DNA from: Trichomonas vaginalis G3
Taxonomy: Eukaryota; Parabasalia; Trichomonadida; Trichomonadidae
Assembly (NCBI RefSeq): GCF_026262505.1
Contig: NC_067203.1
Span: forward strand, 8,246,001-8,310,000
Direction of reading: 5' to 3'
Length of the DNA stretch: 64,000 nucleotides
Part shown: piece after piece, positions 9,435-20,069 of the stretch
How positions within the stretch are numbered: the stretch's first letter is position 1
How the letters are laid out: the number at the start of each line of letters is the position of its first letter
Made by a program: the position numbers and the translations under genes
Notes under the pieces: model-generated
Databases searched by the model: none
What the model was told of the DNA's origin: nothing
Seen by the model: only the letters and a program-made list of their open reading frames with translations

Positions 9435-11723
9435 TTACAAATCTGGATTCTTCATGTCTTCCTGAGCCTCAAGCCATTCCAAGTATGCCTGGTGTTCTCT
9501 CTGCCTCCTGATCTCAGGATCCGCGCAGTAGTTGAGGTATCCAAGGCATTGTTTTGCGCCGCAATAACATCTTTCTCTTTTAGAGCGATCTTCGAACTCC
9601 ATTTGGTAGTTGAAGGTGATTTCATCGTGTGGCTTGATGTTTCTGATGGCGTAGAAGGAGATTGTCTGAGTTTTTCCGACATTAATAATCTTTGATCTGC
9701 AATTTGGATGGCAACTGTGGTTGAGGAATCTGCTCTTGCCACCTCTCATTGTGGCATCGACAACGGTATCATTGTCGATTCTGAATAAGAACATATGCGG
9801 AAATCCGAGCTGTTCGTACTGCTTTTCTCTTAAATCAGCGATCCTTGACCTGATTAATTCGCCATTGTACTCGCAAATCAAAGAATCCGAGGAGATTGGC
9901 TCTAATGCGAATAATCCGTAGCCTTGGATCGTAGATTTCTCGAAATAGACCCTCTTTCCGTTGATACCTCTTCTCATCTGGTTATTGGCCGCTCCTCTTC
10001 TCTGCATCATGAGTTTCGGAGCTGGGAATTGCGTTTGTCTGATTTTCAGGCCACTATCGCGGGCAACGACCAGCGGTTGAAGTCTGGCTCTAGCGTATGC
10101 TCTCAAATATTCGCGCTTTCGACTTTCTTTAATTGGTCGGATGGCAGATAATCTGCTGCAAGGTCCAGAGAGGTCCGGCTGCTTTATTGACTCGATTGTC
10201 TTGAGTTTTTCTGTCATTTTCTCCTTGATTTTCTCTTGGAACTTGACAGGATTCTTTTTCATCGTAATAGCCTTTCTTTCCTTAGTAACTTTCTTGACTT
10301 TGCTAAGGATATCAAGTATTGTAGTGGCTGGACTTAACCTAAAGTTGATCGGTGTCCTCGACATAACGAAATTAAGAAGTTTTCCTGTTTTCGAAGGTCT
10401 CTTAACGATATTGCTAAGGTTAGGAGCAATCTTCTCATTGTAAAAACGAACACGGTTAAGCGTGTGTATGTAAACGTCGTCGATTAGCATCTGATTGCAG
10501 TCTTGCATGCATTCAACGATGAGTTTCTTACGAATGATGTTGAAAACCTCTTGTTTGAGCTTGACTGTATTGAAAATCTCGGTGACATATGTGTTAGGAA
10601 GGCCTGCGTTGCCTTCATTGAACGCGGAATAGAAATCTTTGAAAGAAGCAAGCGTTGTATGATAAGTAATGTAATTAGCACCTTCTTTGGTCCATTTCGT
10701 AAGCCCCAAATCGGTGAATGGCTGGAAGAAATTGGCAGCTTCGCTATCTTTATCGAAATTGTGGAGAACAAGGATCTTTGGAGGATCGAAAAATGTTTCT
10801 GCGTCTTTGATTCTTGTCGCGATCAAGCTGTTCACGTATTGTTCAGGCGCAATTTGGCATTCGTAGTGTCTAACGCGAACATTGAACTTTTTGTTCCTGA
10901 TCATTCTTCCCCAGGCATGGCAAGTGATCGTATGTGTCTTAAATTGGACAAACAAAGCCGTGTAACTTAATCTGCTTATTCTTTCGATTGTTCCACTTTC
11001 TGAAAGAAAGTGATCAAGGAAAATTCCGAGGAGGAATCCTTTGGTGGTAATGAGGAGGAATGTAGAATATGGTGGTGCCCTTGAGATTTTCATATTTAGT
11101 TCTTGTTTCTTTGCAGGGACAGGAGCGATTAAGTCATCTGGTATGACCCTTGGCGAGTAACTACGATGAGGTGGATTTGGCGTATGATCTGAGCTTGTGT
11201 CGTATTCATCCCTCGGAAAACGTAATCCTTCGCGTTCGTCATGGAAGAAATGGCCACGACGTTCGATTATAACTGGTTTGCTAGATGATGTTCTGTTGTC
11301 TATGATCTGAACTGTTGTAGAAGGAGGAGTTGGAGCAGTTAAATTGTCTGATGAAGTACTTGTCGATGTATTATTGATAATAACAATAGGAGTTCTCTCT
11401 CTAAAGCTTCGTGAATCACGTAAATCATATGATTCTGAATGACGGTCGTATGCGCCAAAATCTCTTTCACTTCTACGATAATCTCGGTCATCATACCTAC
11501 TGTAACCTCGTCCATGATCCCTTCTGTCTCGACTTGAATAGAAGTCTCTGTCTCTATCTCTTCTGGATGAGTAATAATCATCTCTAGAATCGTCTCTTCT
11601 GCGGTCAATCGGATATCTACCATGATCTTCACGTCTCGGAGGGGGAGGAGGTGGTGGAGGAGCCCTGAATTCTCTCCTATCTATGATCCTGTCGTCTTTT
11701 CCTGGATCTGGTGGATCTTTCAT
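9435..11723 (-). CDS. SET1-type histone H3K4 methyltransferase
   Basis: A 762-residue protein. Residues 1-200 are low-complexity, with a poly-Pro run near 22-30 and many RD/RS/DR dipeptides. Residues about 215-290 (FLLITTKGFLLGIF ... SESGTIERI ... ALFVQF) resemble the RRM of SET1 proteins. Near 560-620 an n-SET-like basic stretch precedes the SET domain: GYGLFALEPI, EYNGELI, RFLNHSCHPNC, DEITFNYQ. Then comes post-SET CYCGAKQC. NHSC, GxG and the catalytic-site Tyr are all present, so it should be active. A tail of about 30 residues follows the post-SET. It is probably the COMPASS catalytic subunit; Set1 versus MLL class is inferred from RRM plus post-SET. Confidence 0.9.
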   Translation of the reverse strand: MKDPPDPGKDDRIIDRREFRAPPPPPPPPRREDHGRYPIDRRRDDSRDDYYSSRRDRDRDFYSSRDRRDHGRGYSRYDDRDYRRSERDFGAYDRHSESYDLRDSRSFRERTPIVIINNTSTSTSSDNLTAPTPPSTTVQIIDNRTSSSKPVIIERRGHFFHDEREGLRFPRDEYDTSSDHTPNPPHRSYSPRVIPDDLIAPVPAKKQELNMKISRAPPYSTFLLITTKGFLLGIFLDHFLSESGTIERISRLSYTALFVQFKTHTITCHAWGRMIRNKKFNVRVRHYECQIAPEQYVNSLIATRIKDAETFFDPPKILVLHNFDKDSEAANFFQPFTDLGLTKWTKEGANYITYHTTLASFKDFYSAFNEGNAGLPNTYVTEIFNTVKLKQEVFNIIRKKLIVECMQDCNQMLIDDVYIHTLNRVRFYNEKIAPNLSNIVKRPSKTGKLLNFVMSRTPINFRLSPATTILDILSKVKKVTKERKAITMKKNPVKFQEKIKEKMTEKLKTIESIKQPDLSGPCSRLSAIRPIKESRKREYLRAYARARLQPLVVARDSGLKIRQTQFPAPKLMMQRRGAANNQMRRGINGKRVYFEKSTIQGYGLFALEPISSDSLICEYNGELIRSRIADLREKQYEQLGFPHMFLFRIDNDTVVDATMRGGKSRFLNHSCHPNCRSKIINVGKTQTISFYAIRNIKPHDEITFNYQMEFEDRSKRERCYCGAKQCLGYLNYCADPEIRRQREHQAYLEWLEAQEDMKNPDL

Positions 11724-12184
11724 TAATTTTTTTTTTGGTAAAACAAGAAACGATTATTTATAGAAATTAATTGCTCTGAGCTTATCACACAAAGAATGCT
11801 TACAAAACAGGTGATCTATTTCATATGGTTAACGCCATCAGAGAACAATAGACTAATAACGAAATCATAATCTTTCGTTAGCTAGTAAATCATATCCTAT
11901 GAGGTAGATCCTATAACCTATTTCTATTCATTACTGATGGTAGTTATGCTCGATTTTAATCAATAAATTGTGTTCATATAAGATTCATAAAAATTAGATA
12001 TTGATTACATAAATCCCATATGGAATAGAGATTTTATTGAATGGTTTAGTTATAAATTCAAGAAATAAAAAATTGTATTTTAATAAACACGAGATTTCTT
12101 TTTTTATTAGAATTTATGTAATTTACAATAACAATACAGATCAATTTTAGAAGGAAAGACTTTTCAAAACAAAGAGATTATCTT
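11724..12184. other. Intergenic, no gene seen
   Basis: AT-rich sequence between the start of the SET1 gene and the end of the 158-residue gene, both on the minus strand. It must hold the SET1 promoter. I see no clear initiator close to that ATG and no repeat or RNA gene. Confidence 0.6.
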
Positions 12185-12661
12185 TCATTTGAAAAGAGCG
12201 TCATGCTTCGGTGTAATTTCTAAATCCCATCTATCCATATCTAAAGAAGTCTTTTTAGCGCACATTAAGAGTGTTAATTCGATCCTTTGTATGAGATCAT
12301 CTAAGCTGAAAAATTGTTCATCACTTCCGGAATATCCTGAAGGGATAAATGATGGTTGATAACCGTAAGTTTTTCCTTTTTGCTGTCTGTTTGGCTTTTT
12401 GAATCCTAATAACTCATTTACATCCTCTTCTATCCAATTTCCGCCGCATTTCGTATTTGCCATTTCTGTATAATATTTCTTATATGAATCTTTTAATTTT
12501 TTCCAGCTATCGATAAGTTTCTTCCTTTCATCGCGTGGAATTAAATGTGGAGGGCGAGAAGTCATAACACGAACATAGCAAGAGAATGGTGTTACGCGGC
12601 CGCACTCTTGGCCATCATAATCAGCAAGCTCTCCATCTTGTCCAAGTTCTTTTTTACTCAT
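12185..12661 (-). CDS. Unknown conserved-looking 158-residue protein
   Basis: Starts MSKKELGQDGELADYDGQECG. I use the ATG at 12661 because the frame upstream of it is hydrophobic and begins with a non-ATG codon, and because a TCACTTTTT initiator-like site lies about 28 bases upstream. Residues about 45-75 (RDERKKLIDSWKKLKDSYKKYY) are amphipathic and basic. The C-terminal third reads LDDLIQRIELTLLMCAKK. I recognise no domain. Codon use and context are those of a host gene. Confidence 0.65.
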   Translation of the reverse strand: MSKKELGQDGELADYDGQECGRVTPFSCYVRVMTSRPPHLIPRDERKKLIDSWKKLKDSYKKYYTEMANTKCGGNWIEEDVNELLGFKKPNRQQKGKTYGYQPSFIPSGYSGSDEQFFSLDDLIQRIELTLLMCAKKTSLDMDRWDLEITPKHDALFK

Positions 12662-12903
12662 TTTAGAATTTTTGATATTACAAAAAGTGACAATTGTAAA
12701 ATAGAAAATAATAATCAAAATTAAGATGTAAATACAAATAAGTTTTAAATCATAACATTAAAAATTCTGAAAATCAAGAAAAATTTTCAAAAAATAATTC
12801 AATAACAAAAAATAGAGCCAAATTTCAGTTAATTATATATCACATTATGTAATGAATATAATTACCTAATTATTTTTGTTGGCTTCAAAAAAATTATAAT
12901 AAA

Positions 12904-14091
12904 TTAAACTTCGTTGAATTCTATTGTTCCTGCGACCAAGTATGATTCTGGAGGAGGTACTTCTGAAGGGACAAGGATAGTAATTTCTTCTTTCATCTCA
13001 TCAACAGAAATCAAACAGTAAAATCCAACAATATTCATCTTCCACACATCAGGGCGAGGTACTTGTGGTATAACTGCTAGTATTCTCTTGTTTAACATCT
13101 GCGTTATGCCAATTTTGTTCAAAACTTTCGGATCTGGGGAATCTGCACCGGAAGGAAGCATAATCTTTGAGATATAGTTAAGAGTACCAAGACTATAAGC
13201 TTCAAACTCGCTTCTTTGTATCGTTTTGGTGATTGGTTTCAATGGACATTCAGGAGTACCGTAAAAGTACTCGCGAATTGCTTTATTGACGAGCCTAGAC
13301 TTTATAGTCTCGTTTATGTATAGAGCTCCAGGAAGAACTGGAAGTTTTTGTACAATAATATCAGATGTCTTTGGAGCAAGCTCTCCTAAAGCATCGTCAC
13401 CAAGAGTAACGAAGTGAGTAGCACCAAACATGTTCATAACTTCTTGCAAAGACTCTCCCATGAATGGTTCTCTGATTGTAGGGTAATCTATAACGATACA
13501 GACGTCTTGTGGGTTCTCCAGTGCTTCTAACTTATGGAGGATGTTATCTCTGATTTGAAGCAATTGACCTTCGTATAAAGTTTTTCTTGATTGTTTGATA
13601 TCACTATGTCCGAAGTATAATAATATAGGATCAATAAGCTGGAACCCATTATTATCGATAGGTCTATCGATATAGGCTAATCCAATGCAGCCATTTGTAG
13701 CAAATGGAGCTTGATAAGTATCAGCATTGACATAAAAGGTTTTCACGCCTTGGATAAATCTGGTATTGAGTATCCATCGTGCAAGCGTTGTTTTGCCAGA
13801 TGATTTTGAACCGCCGATGATAATTACTTCCTTTTGTAATTGTCTTTCGATAATTTTAGGAATTTGACTCATTGCAGAATAATATGGTACTGCCGATTCG
13901 ATAAGCATGACTTTTGAAGGAACAAAGGATGATAATGTAAAAGATTCATCGCGAAATGTTAATTCTGTTTCAAGAGGTATTTGCCAGCCAAAAAGCCAAA
14001 CAACACCTTCAACAACTTTTAATTTTACAACATCTCCGAGTGACAAACGAAATCTAAGGTCATAGTTCGGATGAATGTCAACAATAGACAT
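12904..14091 (-). CDS. CLP1: CLP1-like polynucleotide kinase family, mRNA 3'-end processing factor
   Basis: A 395-residue protein starting MSIVDIHPNYDLRF. It has the CLP1 layout: an N-terminal beta domain ending in LFGWQIPLETELTF, a central P-loop domain with GGSKSSGKTT (about 93-102), VNADTYQAPF, and VIDYPTI as Walker B, then a C-terminal beta domain (RILAVIPQ, DVWKMNIVGFYCLISVDE). The Walker A Lys and Thr are kept, so ATP binding is expected. The family works in cleavage factor II and, in some organisms, in RNA 5' phosphorylation. An ATCATTAGA initiator-like site lies about 25 bases before the ATG. Length is close to other CLP1 proteins (about 425). Confidence 0.88.
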   Translation of the reverse strand: MSIVDIHPNYDLRFRLSLGDVVKLKVVEGVVWLFGWQIPLETELTFRDESFTLSSFVPSKVMLIESAVPYYSAMSQIPKIIERQLQKEVIIIGGSKSSGKTTLARWILNTRFIQGVKTFYVNADTYQAPFATNGCIGLAYIDRPIDNNGFQLIDPILLYFGHSDIKQSRKTLYEGQLLQIRDNILHKLEALENPQDVCIVIDYPTIREPFMGESLQEVMNMFGATHFVTLGDDALGELAPKTSDIIVQKLPVLPGALYINETIKSRLVNKAIREYFYGTPECPLKPITKTIQRSEFEAYSLGTLNYISKIMLPSGADSPDPKVLNKIGITQMLNKRILAVIPQVPRPDVWKMNIVGFYCLISVDEMKEEITILVPSEVPPPESYLVAGTIEFNEV

Positions 14092-14103
14092 CGAATTTGT
14101 CAC

Positions 14104-14683
14104 TTTTTATCTAATGATAAAAATGTTGTGTGTTTTGAAGAGATAAATCAGTTTTCATTCTGTATAAGCATATTAGATACATATACTAACTCACGTTGGT
14201 ACGTTATGCTATATAAGTCACATTAAGCTTTCATTTAACAATTTTTATAATTAATTCAGTCATATAGATATCTTTAATAATAATAAATTATATCTTTTGA
14301 TAAACAAGTTTCATTCTTTATATTTAAAGCAAGTGACGTTATTGAAGAAGCTCAGAGCAATCTTGAAGGATCTTCAACTCAAAATTCATCCTTGAAATAT
14401 GAATATCCAAATGTTTTCGGATCAATAATAGCAATATTATTCAAAAAGAGAAAGAATATGATAATATTGAATGTAGATATTGACATGTTCAATATTTGTA
14501 AATTAATTTTTAATGAAAACTAATATAATGAGTGTCTAATATGGCATTTTGTGCATTGTATTCTAAAAGATTCAAGACAATTTGATAATCATTTTTGGTA
14601 TTTTTTTCAGAAATGTGGAAGAAATTTTTCAATCGAGGAAGTTCACTCTTTGGTATTTTTTCATTTTTTGTTAAGGATTCGTC
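14104..14683. other. Upstream region with a short orphan open stretch
   Basis: Between the CLP1 start and the ankyrin gene. From about 14294 to 14522 the plus strand stays open without an ATG at its start (it includes SDVIEEAQSNLEGSS). It may be the tail of a lost gene or of an older ankyrin copy; I cannot identify it. Confidence 0.4.
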
Positions 14684-16944
14684 ATGTCTTGTGGGTCTTT
14701 AGCAATGTATCAAGATTTCATAGGATTTTATGACAGACTTTTTCACATCAAATCGAACGAATCTGTTGAAGAAATGATTAATTTAATCTCTTCAATTTTA
14801 ATTTTCATTAAAAAAATTCCGAAATTGTTTATCAAAATGATGATTTTTTTGATAGATCCGATATTTTTAACTTAAAACAAGAAAAAGCTTCCTCCTTCCC
14901 GAAAGAAGGTGAAATCAGTTATATGATTATGCATGACCAAATTGATTGTTTCGAAGAATATGTTTCCAATCATTCAATAACAGATTTATTAATGTTTTGC
15001 AGATTTGAATTCTCCCTATTGGAGCGATTATCATTACTTGAAACTTGTTGTTATTTTGGATCTGTTAACATTTTCTTTTTCCTCATTTCAAACGCCGAAT
15101 GTGCAATTACAGAAAAATGTCTTAAAGCTTCTATTTTTGGAGGAAACATTGACATTATAAATGAATGCCTGAAGAAACAGCAAATAGATAAATATTGCGT
15201 GAATTCTAGTATTGTATCACACAACAATCAATTCTTTGAATATATTCTAGAAAATGTTATGTTTACCTCTAATTTTAAAGTTGAATCAACTTACTGTAGT
15301 GACGATGATTACTCTGATAATATTGTATATATAGATCATTTTGATTTTGAAGATTATTTTGATCATGAATGTATCATTGAATCACAAAATTTAAATGCAG
15401 TATTTCTTCTGTACATGAAAGATAAAAATTTAATTTTTCCATGGTGTGCTGCATTTCCTCAGTCACTTGATATCATCAAGAAGGAATCTATGAATAATTC
15501 TTATCTAGTTTTAGATTTACAATTTCTTCATTATGCAATAAATTATGGATGTATTGAAACTGTAAAGTTTGCATTTTCACAAAATGAAGGTAAAATCCCA
15601 GAATACATAAATCTTGATTCACTTCTGTTTTATGCAGTAGAAAAAAACAGTAAAGAAATTGCAGAATTTCTTCTTTCTCATGGTGCAGATAAAGATACTC
15701 ACGATAATTTTGGATCAACTCCCCTTTATGTAGCATTAATTAATAATAGTTTCGAGACTGCCGAGATTCTTATCTCAAATGGTGAAAATATCAACATTTT
15801 GATATATTATTATGGGGAAACTACTCTCCATTATGCTTTAGACAAAAATGTCAAAAAATCGCTAAACTTATTGTTTAGCATGGTGCAGATATCAACATTC
15901 AAGATAAATTTGGGAAAACAGCTCTTCATTATGCAGCAGAAAAATGTAATGATAAAGAAATTTTGGAATTTATTATTTCACATGGTGCAGATATCAGCAT
16001 TATAGATCAATATGGGAAAAAGGCTCTTCATTATGCAGCAGAAAAATGTAATGATAAAGAAATTTTGGAATTTCTTATTTCACGTGATGAAGATATCAAC
16101 ATGAAAGATGAATATAAAAGAATAGCATTTCATCATATCGTGCTCAACAATAATAAAGCATTGTTGGAATGTTTTATTTCTCATGTTGGAGATAATAATT
16201 CAAAAGATGATTATATAAGGGCTGCTTTTCATTATGGAATATCTATTGAAATTTCTCATTTCACAAGGTGCAGATATTAACGCAAGAGATAATTTTGGAA
16301 AAACTCTTCTTCATTATGCAGTAGATCATGATAATCAAGAAATGATGAAATTTTTAATTTTACATAATGCAGATGTCAATATAAAAGACAACGATGGAGT
16401 GGCACCTATTCATTATGCAGATAACAAAGAAACAATAGAATATCTTATTTTGCATGGTGCAGATATTATTTCTGTGAATAATGGGATGCCCACTCTTCAT
16501 TGTGCAGCAAAAAATGGTAAAAAAGGATTTATAGAATATCTCATCCTGCATGGTGCAAATGTTAATGTAAAAGACGAAAATGGAAAAACTCCACTTCATT
16601 TTGCAGCAGAATTTGATCGTTTAGAAACAGCGAAGTTTCTAATTTCTTATGGTGCAGATATAAATGCAAAAGATAAATTTGGAAGATCAGCTTTGCACTA
16701 TGCAGCAACTCTCTGTATTAATGGTTTAGCATATTATCTTATTTTGCTTGGTGCAAATATTAATGAAAAAGACGAAAATGGAAAACCTCCACTTCATTTT
16801 GCAGCAGAGTGTGATCGTAGGGAAGAAGTAGAGCTTCTATTTTCTTATGGTGCAGAAATAAATGCAAAAGATAAAGAAGCAAAAACTCCTCTTGATTATG
16901 CACTCCAAAGAAAAGGACATAATGTCATCAACTACCTTGAATAA
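14684..16944 (+). pseudogene. DUF3447/ankyrin-repeat protein, decayed (about three to four frame breaks)
   Basis: Begins MSCGSLAMYQDFIGFYDRLF, a DUF3447-type N-terminus, with the ATG directly after a TTCGTC sequence. The middle keeps LLETCCYFGSVNIFFFLISN and KASIFGGNIDIINECLKK, followed by about twelve ankyrin repeats (for example SHGADKDTHDNFGSTPLYVA and GADINAKDKFGRSALHYAA) up to 16944. The frame changes near 14810-14840, near 15870-15890 and near 16230-16260, so no single long protein is made unless these are sequence errors. It is a host gene of the same family as 7703 and 29321-54306. Confidence 0.85.
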
Positions 16945-17305
16945 TTCGTAACATTCAAGAAATTGAACATTCAAAATCAAATGGTCATTAAAAGGAACAA
17001 TAATTATCATGCTATTTGCAGCACTATGAAGGAGTAGGGTTGCTAATTTGTATGATCCAAAAAGATCATCCAAATTCGAGTTTTGGATTTTTTAATTTTT
17101 TTTTTTGAAAGAATTTAGCTTTTAAAACTGGTATAAATATTGAGCAAAGAAAATAAACAGAGATTCAATCGAGCAAAAATATGTTTGCAATTGCTCTTGA
17201 TCGATCTCAGGTTAGAAAAAAAAAACATAATCAATTAGATCAAATCTGATTTTATAAGAATTACGAAAAAACGGGGCATGTTATTTATATGTATAAACTA
17301 GTTGC
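16945..17305. other. Intergenic, no clear gene
   Basis: Lies between the convergent 3' ends of the ankyrin pseudogene and the GH16 gene. A 22-codon ATG frame at 17180-17248 (MFAIALDRSQV) is preceded by TTCAATCGAGC but is too short to call. Nothing else is visible. Confidence 0.5.
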
Positions 17306-18059
17306 TTAAACTTTTTGATACACTCTGACATAATCGACTTCCATCGTTACGGGTAGAGTTGATTGATCTACGCCTTTCATGCCACCCCATTTTCCGCCCC
17401 ATGCAAGATTGAGAATAATATAGAATGGTTTGTTGAAAGGCCAAGTATCTGGGTTGTTTTGCCCATCATTTTCATAGGACATGAGTAGTTCGCCGTCAAC
17501 ATAGAATTTCAGAGCATCAGCTGTCCATTCACAACCATAAACATGGAATTTAGTTTCTGCAGTTTTAATGTTTTTTTCTCATACTTATCTGAGTACGATT
17601 ACAATGATTATGTGCCTGACAATGAATAGATGACACAACTTCGTTGGGACAAACACCTACCTCTTTCATAATGTCTATTTCTCCACATTTGGGCCATGGA
17701 TTGGTTTTATAGTCATTGTTAGATGGCATCATCCAAAATGCTGGCCATGTGCCTTTACCTTTTGGAAGTTTTATTCGCGATTCGAAATATCCATATAGCC
17801 ATCCTTGCTCACGATGGGCAGATACTCTGGCTGAATATACTTTATTGTTATCTTCAAAGGCTGTAACATGCAACATTCCGTCCTTAATCTCGGTAACCCG
17901 TTTGCCATTGTATTCTCCATTGACATAATTTTGCAGTTCTTTGTTTACCCATCCAGAGGGCGTGACTTTATGTTTCCAATCATTGGGATTCAGTTCAGAA
18001 CCGCTTGAAAACTCATCATTCCAAACCAGCTGGTAGCCTTCAGGAACATACCCATTCAT
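17306..18059 (-). pseudogene. GH16 family glucanase-like gene, frameshifted, with altered active site
   Basis: Starts MNGYVPEGYQLVWNDEF. The ATG at 18059 is chosen because an initiator-like TCATTTTTC lies at 18071-18079; an ATG 126 bases further out is open but would add an unlike-looking tail. GH16 marks are YFESRIKLPKGKGTWPAFWM, CGEIDIMKEVG, then after a frame change near 17575, YGCEWTADALKFYVDGE, NLAWGGKWGG and MEVDYVRVY to a stop at 17306. In GH16 the motif ExDxxE holds the nucleophile and the acid/base; here the second Glu position is Lys. With the frameshift this points to a dead copy of a beta-glucan hydrolase. Confidence 0.85.
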
Positions 18060-18070
18060 TATTGGTAAAT

Positions 18071-18079
18071 GAAAAATGA
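18071..18079 (-). promoter_or_regulatory. Initiator-like site of the GH16 gene
   Basis: On the minus strand TCATTTTTC, starting about 20 bases before the ATG at 18059. It fits the trichomonad Inr (TCA, pyrimidine, A/T). Confidence 0.6.
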
Positions 18080-18087
18080 CAACATCT

Positions 18088-18145
18088 GACAATTTTTTTG
18101 ATCTGACTAGCCTTTGTTTGCCTGAGACTCTCAGATCAAAAAAAA
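18088..18145. repeat. Short inverted repeat upstream of the GH16 start
   Basis: Arms TTTTTTGATCTGA and TCAGATCAAAAAA are separated by about 25 bases. It lies upstream of the proposed GH16 initiator. It could be a small foldback insertion or a chance hairpin. Confidence 0.45.
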
Positions 18146-18185
18146 AAGTGATTTCAAACCATTCATTTCGAGCTCTGAAATTCAT

Positions 18186-18653
18186 TTATTGCAATCCTTA
18201 AATTGTAGTATGACATGAATATGTTTGAGGGATTAAAGTAATTGTAACTCATATAAAAGATAATATTAAATACCTACTAATATATCTACTATAAAAGACT
18301 GGTAATCTGCTAATAGATAAAGAAATTTTAATTTAAAAACACCTATCAATATAACAATAATAGATGTTTAAGTAAATATGACCAAATTTCCATTACTTGA
18401 AAATTGAAGCTTAGAAGTTGCCATTCTGATGATCCTTGACAGGTTTCATACAAAACTTCTTATTTCTTAATGCATTTGACTGGAAAATTATGAAAGATTT
18501 TTTTGTTGATAGTTTAATATACATTAGACATAACATACATATTTATTTCGAAAATCAATAAGTAATTTGGCATTTTGGGTTTCTTATTATTTGATATTTT
18601 AATTTTTTGAAGTTGAGCAAATATAATATCACTCCTATACGTAACAAGCCAAT
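18186..18653. other. Intergenic, no gene seen
   Basis: AT-rich stretch between the GH16 upstream region and the end of the coiled-coil gene. No open frame with gene-like content and no repeat was found. Confidence 0.55.
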
Positions 18654-19181
18654 CTAATTGTCGGAGGCATATTGATCATATTTCTCTTTGACGTTTTTGG
18701 TCCAATTTGATATCGAATTCAGTTTTTCTTGCTCATATTTGATTCTTTCTTCCAATTTAGCATTTTCAATTAGTAATTGGATCTTTTCAGCCTGTTGAGC
18801 CTCGTAATCACTATTTAATTGTTCAATTTGTCTTGTAAGTGCTTGTTGCTCTGTTAAGCATTGATCTAAAAATGTTGGTAGATGCTCACCATCTTGATAT
18901 GCAGCATCAATTGTTTGAAGATTGGGGATGGCAGATTCTCCATTTTGTGGGGGAATAATTGCATACTGCTCTGGAATTTTGGATATCTGAACAACTGTTA
19001 CACCTTCACCAAACTTTTCTGCAGCAGTCTCCTTTAACTCTTCGAGTTCTTCTTCAGTAAGATTCGAATAAGGAACACAAAAATAGGCAATATGACTCTC
19101 GTTTTTCGCATTTCCAACAGGGATGTTGGAGAGATTAAGCCCAAGATTTAAACCTAAAGAGGGAAGCTGAAATGATTTCAT
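18654..19181 (-). CDS. Coiled-coil protein, unknown function
   Basis: A 175-residue protein starting MKSFQLPSLGLNLGLNLS. Residues 1-50 have a Leu/Gly/Asn repeat-like start. Residues 40-60 (LTEEELEELKETAAEKFGEG) are a short acidic helix. Residues about 105-170 form a coiled coil (TEQQALTRQIEQLNSDYEAQQ and following heptads). The ATG at 19181 is 7 bases after a TCATTC initiator at 19188-19193, which fixes the start well. No domain is recognised. It is transcribed toward the GH16 pseudogene. Confidence 0.75.
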   Translation of the reverse strand: MKSFQLPSLGLNLGLNLSNIPVGNAKNESHIAYFCVPYSNLTEEELEELKETAAEKFGEGVTVVQISKIPEQYAIIPPQNGESAIPNLQTIDAAYQDGEHLPTFLDQCLTEQQALTRQIEQLNSDYEAQQAEKIQLLIENAKLEERIKYEQEKLNSISNWTKNVKEKYDQYASDN

Positions 19182-19187
19182 AAACAA

Positions 19188-19193
19188 GAATGA
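19188..19193 (-). promoter_or_regulatory. Trichomonad initiator (Inr) of the coiled-coil gene
   Basis: TCATTC on the minus strand, 7 bases before the ATG at 19181. It matches the known trichomonad initiator in sequence and distance. Confidence 0.7.
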
Positions 19194-19254
19194 CGATTAT
19201 TTTCAACAGAATTTGATATATTTTACATTCCATGTTTTAGTACTGTCAATTTAA

Positions 19255-19773
19255 GGGAGGCTTCCGACCAGAAAGCTCTCTCAATTTTTTGTGATGTTTA
19301 CACCAAAAGTGAGATTCGTTAAGCGTTTTTCTCGTTGAATATTGAGTTTCCCGGATTTTGAGTTATTCATAAAGCTCCTCTATATTATACCCTATCTACT
19401 GATATGATTATTTTTGAAAAATCTCTTAAATCGACCTGCACTGAATTTTTTAGGGAAAATTCGAAATTTTCTAGGCGTTTTCTGTAACGTTTTTTACGGA
19501 AAAAAATCAAAAAAAATAATTTTTTGAAGAATCATTTGGGTAGAATACTTATCGAAAATTATATTTATTATAATTTTGGTCGATAAAAATAAGCGGATTC
19601 AAAACTGGCAAAAACCCTTTCGGCAATTTGTGGACGATTCCGAACCCCCTCATTTTTGAAATTTAATAAGAAAAATAGAATCTTTATTAAATATAGATTT
19701 TAAAAAACTTGGCTATAAATTACGAAATTTTCTCACTTGGGCTAAAAAGTGACAATTTGGTCGGAAGCCACCC
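19255..19773 (+). mobile_element. 519-bp TTAA-flanked MITE, copy 1
   Basis: The ends are inverted: GGGAGGCTTCCGACCA on the left and TGGTCGGAAGCCACCC on the right. TTAA borders both sides (19251-19254 and 19774-19777). The TTAA target and GGG/CCC ends suggest piggyBac-type mobilisation. There is no coding sequence inside. A second copy lies inverted at 21963-22480. Confidence 0.85.
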
Positions 19774-20069
19774 TTAAAAAAATATTAGTAGGAAACAAAC
19801 TATTATGCTCTTATTTTCAATACAATAGATCCATTCGCGCTACACTAATCATGGATATCCATAATCCATTAATGAAGTATCGAATGTCAGTGGTTTGAGC
19901 TTCTTGTATTCATAGATTTATCCTTATATCATTAAATTAACTAATGCATTATATGATATTTATAAATTAGCAGATATTATAAAAAATTCCATATATTTCT
20001 TTGATAAATAAGCTAGATATAAGAGACATACTTTCGCATCAATTTTATTAATCACTGACTTATACTAAT

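Noticed and set aside
9432-11632. Open frames on the plus strand and other frames over the SET1 gene
   Set aside because: All are antisense or out-of-frame shadows of the SET1 reading frame, which has clear domains.
17180-17248. Micro-gene MFAIALDRSQV with an initiator-like upstream sequence
   Set aside because: Only 22 codons and no further support.
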